DNA from: Thereva unica
Lineage: Eukaryota; Arthropoda; Insecta; Diptera; Therevidae
Assembly: GCA_949987705.1 (NCBI GenBank)
Contig: OX465281.1
Coordinates: 26,334,942-26,398,941, forward strand
DNA: 64,000 bases
Reading direction: 5' to 3'
A program made the position numbers and the translations under genes. The stretch's first letter is position 1. Each line of letters starts with the position of its first letter. Shown here piece by piece: positions 58,520-64,000 of this stretch. Below the pieces are notes generated by a model, which did no database searches, was not told the DNA's origin, and saw only the letters and a list, made by a program, of their open reading frames with translations.

Positions 58520-60387
58520 GATCATCGATAGAACGGCTTTGTGAAATAACAGCAACAGATCCCTTAGGTTACCCACCCCCCGACGGGCCATTAGCAGATC
58601 GAAGTGCAATGGTGCGAGCAGCTCGTTCCCTACTCGGATCAGTGACAAGAGTTCTTCTACTAGCCGATATCGTAGTAGTGAAGCAATTACTATTAGCTAA
58701 GGATAAAGTAGCAAAATCATTAGGTAGACTGGAATCCGTTGCGAATTTTACGGAATTTGTAAAAGCATTTTCGGTGTTCGGAGCGGAAATGGTAGAATTA
58801 GCCCACGTTACAGGGGATCGTCAAAACGATTTAAAAGACGAACGTAGAAGAGCACAAATGGCCGCAGCTAGACAAGTACTGGAGAGATCTACAATGATGC
58901 TGCTAACTTCCTCGAAAACCTGCATACGACATCCGGAATGCAGTAGTGCAAGAGAGAACCGAGATACAGTATTCTGTCAGATGCGACGCGCCATGGACTT
59001 AATACATTTCGTTGTTAAAGATGGCGTTCTAGAGGCTGGATCTGAGCGACTATCACCACGTGGCCAAATAGTAGCAGATTGGGATGCTGAACGAGCGACT
59101 GCTTACACTGCGCTAAGAAATTTTACGCGACTGGTAGAAATGTATCGACCGCGCTATGATAATCTTCCACCTTCGGTGCCACCAAATAATGCCAATTCGG
59201 TTAGTCCGAAGGTTTTGACAATAGCAAATGCGAAAGACATATCGAACGGAAATGACAGGAGAGAGGGCGAATTTGTTAATAATCGAAGAGACCCCGGCGA
59301 ATTCGTTAGCAATCGAAGAGACGGCGGCGGCGAATTTGTTAGTAATCGAAGAGAAGGCGTCGATTTTGTTAGTAATAGAAGAGACGGCGGCGGCGAATTT
59401 GTCAGCAATCGAAGAGACGGCGAATTCGTTAGCAATCGACGGGACGGCGAATTCGTTAATAGTCGAAGAGATGGCGAATACGTTAGCAATCGAAGAGATG
59501 GCGAATATGTTAATAATCGTAGAGACGGCGAATTCGTTAGTAGTCGTCGCGAATTGATGCGTAGCAATAGCGAACGTGATCGACATATCAACCACCATAA
59601 GGGGCGTTCATATATGAGCTTAGACCGTGAGGTAAATACTAGCCTAAGCAGTCGAATAGAAGCAATCAATCAAGAGGTATCAATATTAAATCCAGAATCC
59701 CGCGAGCATCTTATGATAGCTCTCGACAAGGTTGTCGAAAAAACACAAGACTTCACTGATTCGGCCTATACTAGCCATGAGAATCGAGAAAATATACTTC
59801 TGTTATGTGATAGATGTAGATTAGAATTGAATCAATGCCTACGGCTAGCTGTTAGTATGGAACAATATTCAAATCCATCATACGATATTAATCCAGCTAT
59901 TAATAATGTTATTATGGCGGCTCATGATCTATCCCAGCAGCTGGCTATTGCTGTAGCTGACCAAGCTAATGAGCTTCATCATGTGATAAAGTTAGGTATT
60001 GATCTAGTAAATAGTTTCCGTACAATCGCTGTTAATCAAGAATTAGATCGATTGCAAGAGTGCGCTGATCGATTTCACGATTTTATTGATCATATTCTTG
60101 AAGTTTGTAAATTATTACGGCATATTGCCTTATCTGAAACACTGCAAATCCAGGCCAAATTCACCGAAATTAATCTAAGGATATATGGTCCACAAGTGAT
60201 AACGGCAGCCCGTGTGCTGTCATCATACCCTTCCAGTAAGATTGCCAAAGAGAATTTGGAGGTTTTTGTTGATATGTGGCAATGGTTAGCTAGTGATGTT
60301 ACATCGGTGTCGAAGGAAGTTATAGAAATGGCACAAAGTCAATCGAAGCCAGATCGATTAGAATATCTAAGTCTGCCGAGACCAGGG
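58520..60387 (+). CDS. alpha-Catr: Alpha-catulin, large internal exon
   Basis: Alpha-catulin is a vinculin/alpha-catenin-like cytoplasmic scaffold linked in other animals to Rho signalling and to dystrophin-associated complexes. The exon follows a polypyrimidine acceptor (TTCTTTTCCAG, AG at 58518-58519) and ends at a GT donor (60388-60389) after a complete Gly codon, phase 0; the first codon is split. It encodes about 622 residues. Conserved block 1 (58600-59150) has MVRAARSLLGSVTRVLLLAD, SVFGAEMVELAHVTGDRQND and TMMLLTSSKTCIRHPECSSA. Block 2 (59700-59850) has VVEKTQDFTDSAYTSHENRE. Block 3 (60200-60387) has YPSSKIAKENLEVF and EYLSLPRP. These match vertebrate CTNNAL1 in order. Between blocks 1 and 2 lies an Arg/Asp-rich tandem repeat. 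In vertebrates this span is split over many exons. The frame is open and the sequence intact. The first exons lie upstream and were not identified; no start codon belongs to this exon. Confidence 0.95.
59264..59556 (+). repeat. In-frame tandem repeat in alpha-catulin (about ten 9-11 residue units)
   Basis: Core unit G-E-F-V-S-N-R-R-D, with variants (VNNRRD, VNSRRD, GEYVSNRRD, GVDFVSNRRD) and a few units extended by Gly or Pro. The DNA unit is 27 bp (GGCGAATTCGTTAGCAATCG then AAGAGAC), some 30 or 33 bp, so the reading frame is always kept. Opposite-strand frames here are shadows. Confidence 0.95.
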
Positions 60388-60446
60388 GTATGTATTTTGT
60401 ACTATTAAAAAACTATATATTCTAACTTCTTCTTTTTTCATATAAG
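60388..60446 (+). other. Alpha-catulin 59-bp intron
   Basis: GT at 60388-60389 (GTATGT) and AG at 60445-60446 after a T-rich tract. Phase 0. Very short, as is common in flies. Confidence 0.9.
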
Positions 60447-60767
60447 AAACATGGAACGACTTCCAAACCACTAAAGCCAGCACGACTGGATCCAGAGGAA
60501 CAAGAAAAGATCGCGAAATCTGGACTCGAAATGAAAATGCTGACGAACGAAATGGACGCAGAGACAGACAAGTGGAATGGTGAATCAGAAGAGAATAATG
60601 ATATTGTGAAGCGGGCGAAAAACATGTCAGCAATGGCATTTTCTATGTATCAATTCACGAAAGGAGAAGGGAGCCTCCGCACAACTCAGGATTTATTTAC
60701 TCAAGCTGAATATTTTGCAGAAGAAGCGAACAGACTTTATAAAGTTGTTCGGCAATTTTCGTATCAG
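60447..60767 (+). CDS. alpha-Catr: Alpha-catulin, next exon
   Basis: 321 bp, 107 codons, phase 0 at both ends (donor GTAAAC at 60768). It begins KHGTTSKPLKPARLDPEEQE and contains KIAKSGLEMKMLTNEMDAET, KWNGESEENNDIVKRAKNMS, AMAFSMYQFTKGEGSLRTTQ and then DLFTQAEYFAEE, ending FSYQ. This follows the vertebrate order (LKSLKPDKPD..EQAKIAKLGL, EIEKWEDQENEIVQQGRNMS, SMAYSLYLFTRGEGPLKTSQ) exactly and corresponds to the alpha-helical region before the C-terminal domain. The remaining C-terminus (LLEINKL.PLCHQLQ-like) was not found up to 64000, so the following intron is over 3.2 kb and full of LINE sequence. Confidence 0.95.
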
Positions 60768-60814
60768 GTAAACTATTAAAAAATATTGTTATATACATAT
60801 AATATCGATCTTGA

Positions 60815-61965
60815 TCGAAAACTAGCGTGTTCTGGACGATGCCTCACTGTTGGACCATTTGCACAATCGTTGTAAGGTTCCCACATATCCGGGCCTCTTC
60901 TCTGATTCCTAAGAAAACCAATTGGTCTAAGTTTCTGAAGCTTGTGGCCTCGGAATCAGAACTTCTTGCAGCCTCTATCAGCTCAGTTTGTGCACTGGAG
61001 ATGGCTGCTACTCAGCTCACTCATGTGCTGATCTCCTCCTACCATGATAGCATCACTGTCTTTTCGGCTCAGTTGTCGCGTGAAATGCCGTGATGGAATG
61101 CATTGAAGCCGGTTACAATAACAGTCTACAATAAAGAGTTGAAACGCTCCAAATGCAGAAATCATTGTGAGGAAGCATTATGAGAAACTCTACCAGAGGC
61201 ATATCTAGACTCTAAAATCTCCAATCCAATCCAAACACTCCTTCAACGGAATGGGTCTTCTCAAAATGGACCATGGCTCATTACACCTCTCTCTAATGAT
61301 GTAGAGGTTCCTGAACAGCGAGCACTTTCCACGGTCAATCCCTCAAACTGCATATTTCCTGTATGCTGGATATAGTCATAGAACCGTTCTAGACCGATAT
61401 TCCCAGAGTCTCTCTAGGAATACCTTCGACCGGTACAAAATTAAGTGGGCAGCGGCCTCTTTTCAATACTACGAATTCCCGTGAGATGAAATTTTCCTGG
61501 CACTCTATCAGAAGTGCCTCGATCAAATTCTCGACAACCTGGTCTTTCTTTTTAGAGCCAGTTTCAATTGAGGTTACATTCACCTATCTAAAAGAAAATC
61601 GTAGTGGTTTTCTCTCTAAACAGGACAATAGGGCCATAGAGCCGCTTAAATCGTATAGACACATCAGCTTAACCTCTTTTTTTGAAAACGGGAAGGCTGC
61701 TGGACCTTCACAACTGGTGCGAGCTGGAGCTCTCCTTTCCTCTACAAAGATCTCAGTCCACTTACTCAAATAAAACCTCAACAGAGTCTGGCGTACACCA
61801 CCTATTCATCAAATCGTGCAGTTTTGTTCCCATTATTCTGGTCACTGATTGCGGATGAACTTTTTACCAAACTTCACGGGGAAGTTTTACATGACTATAA
61901 CATGAGAATAACACTCCGAGAAGTTTAAAGATGGTGAACCAATGAAGATATATCAATCAACCCAG
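60815..61965 (+). mobile_element. LINE-B-type copy in alpha-catulin intron: endonuclease end to RT
   Basis: The + frames read RVLDDASLLDHLHNRC (end of endonuclease), KTNWSKFLKLVASESELLAA, ASISSVCALEMAATQLTHVL and ISSYHDS (linker), then near 61650-61690 SYRHISLTSFFENG (RT domain 2, FRPISLTSFLLK), and at 61815-61910 VLFPLFWSLIADELFTKLHG (RT domain 4 downstream part) ending at ITLREV. Many stops and shifts. Same transcriptional direction as the host gene. Confidence 0.75.
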
Positions 61966-61984
61966 TAGTATAGCTAAACCATTC

Positions 61985-62495
61985 CGAGCTCAGTGACGTC
62001 TTCGGTTTTGGGCTTGGATGCGGATGTTATGCCGGATTCATCGTTGCGGATAATTCGCGCCGCACTTATGTGCGCGCATACTTTTTGTATGAAAAATTGT
62101 ACCTTTCTCAATTTTGGGAAATTTTTGGGATTTTTTTTTCTCTCTCAAAAAAAGTTGAACCAACTTCAACTTTTGTGCGGCGGATTTTAAAAATTGTCAA
62201 AAAAATCATATGTTTTTGATGAAAATTGTCTGAAAAACTGTCAAATCATACAAAATGTGCGGCACACTATGACTACAACAATGAATCGAAATTCAGCTGA
62301 CTCTCTTTTTGGGAAATTTGTGCGACGCGACTCATCCGCAACGATGAATCCGGCATTAGTCAGCGCAGCCTATGTGATGTTAGTTGAACTTCACTGTGTT
62401 TTTAATGAGCTTTCGCATTGGGGAATTTCGCTGAACTTCGGTCCTTGGCTTGCATCTTGGATGAACTTTCGTGCAACTTCTCAGTGGTAAACTTA
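61985..62495. repeat. Old repeat with a nested 37-bp-TIR MITE
   Basis: The outer part matches 6465-6730 (CTCAGTGACGTC...). Within it, 62031-62067 and 62319-62355 are inverted copies starting ATGCCGGATTCATCGTTGCG, giving a 325-bp MITE-like unit. It separates the RT and RNase H parts of the surrounding LINE-B copy. Confidence 0.6.
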
Positions 62496-62499
62496 AAAT

Positions 62500-63100
62500 T
62501 TCAGAGGAAATTCAGGATGGTTATATTAGATCACTCTGAATGGGAGGAACTAATCCTTCCAGGAGGCCCGAGAAATATCCACTAGTTCACCGACGGTTTA
62601 AAGATGGAACCTGTTAAAGGGGTTGGTATAGCAGGACTCAATTCCAAGGTCCAAGATAGGTGGCCCTCTGTTTTCTAGACAGAAATATGTGCCATTGAGA
62701 CCTGCGCTAGGATCAACCTCAACAAAGGTTTGAAAGGAGCCAACATTAAAATCTTTCCGAACAGCCAAATTACCATCAAGACATTTTCAAAATAATTGCA
62801 GGATGCTTTGACATACTCTAGAGCCTGGCCAGGCTTTTTCTGCGAGGTAGTGGTGAGAATCTTTCATCGGTCTAGCAACAAGAAGTGTGTGCGACCGCCT
62901 GTCTAAGGCTTCCATGCCTACGGCATCGCTGAGGATCCCTGGCGGCACCCTGACGGTACTATCAGAATCCTACTGACTAAATTCGCCAATCGTTTTGCGT
63001 GAGGTTCATGTGCAAACTGGTACGAGCCGTAAAGGCTGGCGTCATTAGCGTGTCCATTACAAATGGATCCCTCGCAGGTGCTCATCAAAGTTGAGACAGT
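62500..63100 (+). mobile_element. LINE-B RNase H part
   Basis: FTDGLKMEPVKGVGIAGLNS begins at 62588 (the Y/FTDGSK RNase H start), followed by KVQDRWPSVF, a stop, TEICAIETCARINLNKG (Q/TE..AI..C) and IKIFPNSQITIKTF (the DSQ.A segment with Asp changed to Asn). Decayed after 62780. A 20-bp block GCAGGATGCTTTGACAT recurs at 63941, suggesting a second fragment at the window edge. Confidence 0.7.
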
Positions 63101-64000
63101 CCAGCCATCTAGCTATCTAGCTGCTATCCCTCCTTCAATTCCTTGCCTTTTTCTGTTTCTTTGGGCTTCGTAATGTTTAAGCTTCTGGTCGTTGGCTTTT
63201 AGGGCCACTTCTATCATTGCAACACTTCCAACGTTATCATATAGTCCAGGATCTTCTAAGCACCTACTGGTACCTACTGACAATTGGTGGCAATGTTGAA
63301 AATCTCTAGTGGACATATAGGCTATTGATTATGTGATATAGAAAGGAACAAAGATATTCACGGGTTTTTATTGCAGGAGTCGGTCAATGGCTCATTCAAG
63401 AAGAACCGCGGAGTGCTATTAAATTAGAGGGTGGAAATTGGAGATAGGGTTCAAAATGGATTCTTTTTAGTTTTTGCAATGTTTGGTGTAAGTAGATGAA
63501 AAAAATTTCATTGTCAAAATTTTCGGCTTTTGCACGGGTTTGTATGACCTATGAAAACCGAGATGGTGTGATGGCCGGGATGGTATTGGACGCCACTCGA
63601 TCACTCACTATGCCGTGAAGTTTATAACATTGCTGCTGTAGATCTTGGCGTGGTTAGGTTCCAAGTTACTTTGAAATGTGTGACCCTAGTGACAAATAAA
63701 TACTCCTAGATAAGCCATTGTGTTTTCCCTCGGTTCGTCTAGTGAATGTGGATCGGGCCAAAGAATTCAACTCCTGTGTGCAGAAATAGTCTTGATGGTT
63801 TACTCCTTTCGGATGGTTGATTTCCTCATTATTCAACCGATACTTCTGGATTGAGTTCCAAAATGTGGTATGCTTTGATGAACAATTGTTTAAACTAACC
63901 GCCTTCCGTTTAATAGCCGCAATTGATGCCTAACGATTGCAGGATGCTTTGACATGTTCCAGAGCGTGGCCATAAAAAATAGGGTTTCGATTTGCTCCGC
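63101..64000. other. Unannotated intronic stretch of alpha-catulin
   Basis: No exon with alpha-catulin C-terminal residues could be recognised. A short match to 62800-62830 begins at 63941. Confidence 0.5.

Noticed and set aside
59113..59669. Three long shadow frames across the alpha-catulin repeat
   Set aside because: Produced by the coding tandem repeat on the other strand or frame; the alpha-catulin frame is clearly the real one.
60768..64000. C-terminal exon of alpha-catulin
   Set aside because: No residues matching the expected C-terminus could be read after a GT-AG compatible acceptor; the stretch is LINE-derived.

Overview
This is a gene-poor, AT-rich stretch of an insect nuclear genome, most likely from a fly (inference). 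Evidence for a metazoan genome: canonical GT-AG introns, one host gene split into exons, a tRNA-derived SINE, and remnants of LOA/R1-like and Jockey/CR1-like LINEs, BEL/Pao, Helitrons and IR-bounded DNA elements. There are no operons, no bacterial signals and no CRISPR. The species cannot be read from the sequence.

The only host gene I can support is alpha-catulin (CTNNAL1/alpha-Catr type, vinculin/alpha-catenin superfamily) on the + strand at the right end. One very large exon lies at 58520-60387 and a second at 60447-60767. Its first exons were not recognised upstream, and its C-terminal exon(s) must lie beyond base 64000. The large exon carries an in-frame tandem array of about ten 9-11 residue units in a linker between two conserved blocks.

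Most of the rest is a transposon graveyard. At least thirteen fragments of one LINE family ('LINE-A') are scattered on both strands; its 3' end folds into a two-step hairpin with compensatory changes between copies. A LOA-like LINE with RNase H ('LINE-B') recurs at about 11.2, 32.1-33.4, 43 and 60.8-63 kb. A nearly open Jockey/CR1-like LINE ('LINE-C', 48.4-50.6 kb) is interrupted by one in-frame stop. A third type ('LINE-E') is at 26.65-27.56 kb and as short 3' ends at 7.6 and 39.0 kb, the latter with a clear 13-bp target-site duplication. Helitron helicase remnants lie at 7.8-8.3 and 39.4-40.6 kb, and BEL/Pao pol at 57.9-58.3 kb.

The most unusual region is 16.45-20.88 kb. Long inverted repeats enclose a broken copy of an orphan multi-copy arthropod gene. 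That copy is itself interrupted by a 575-bp terminal-inverted-repeat insert and followed by a 1.2-kb foldback whose 187-bp arms differ at only two positions. Two minisatellites (12-bp and 36-bp units), a near-perfect 149-bp palindrome, several MITE-like elements and a SINE pair complete the picture. Regions with no recognised content are listed as such.
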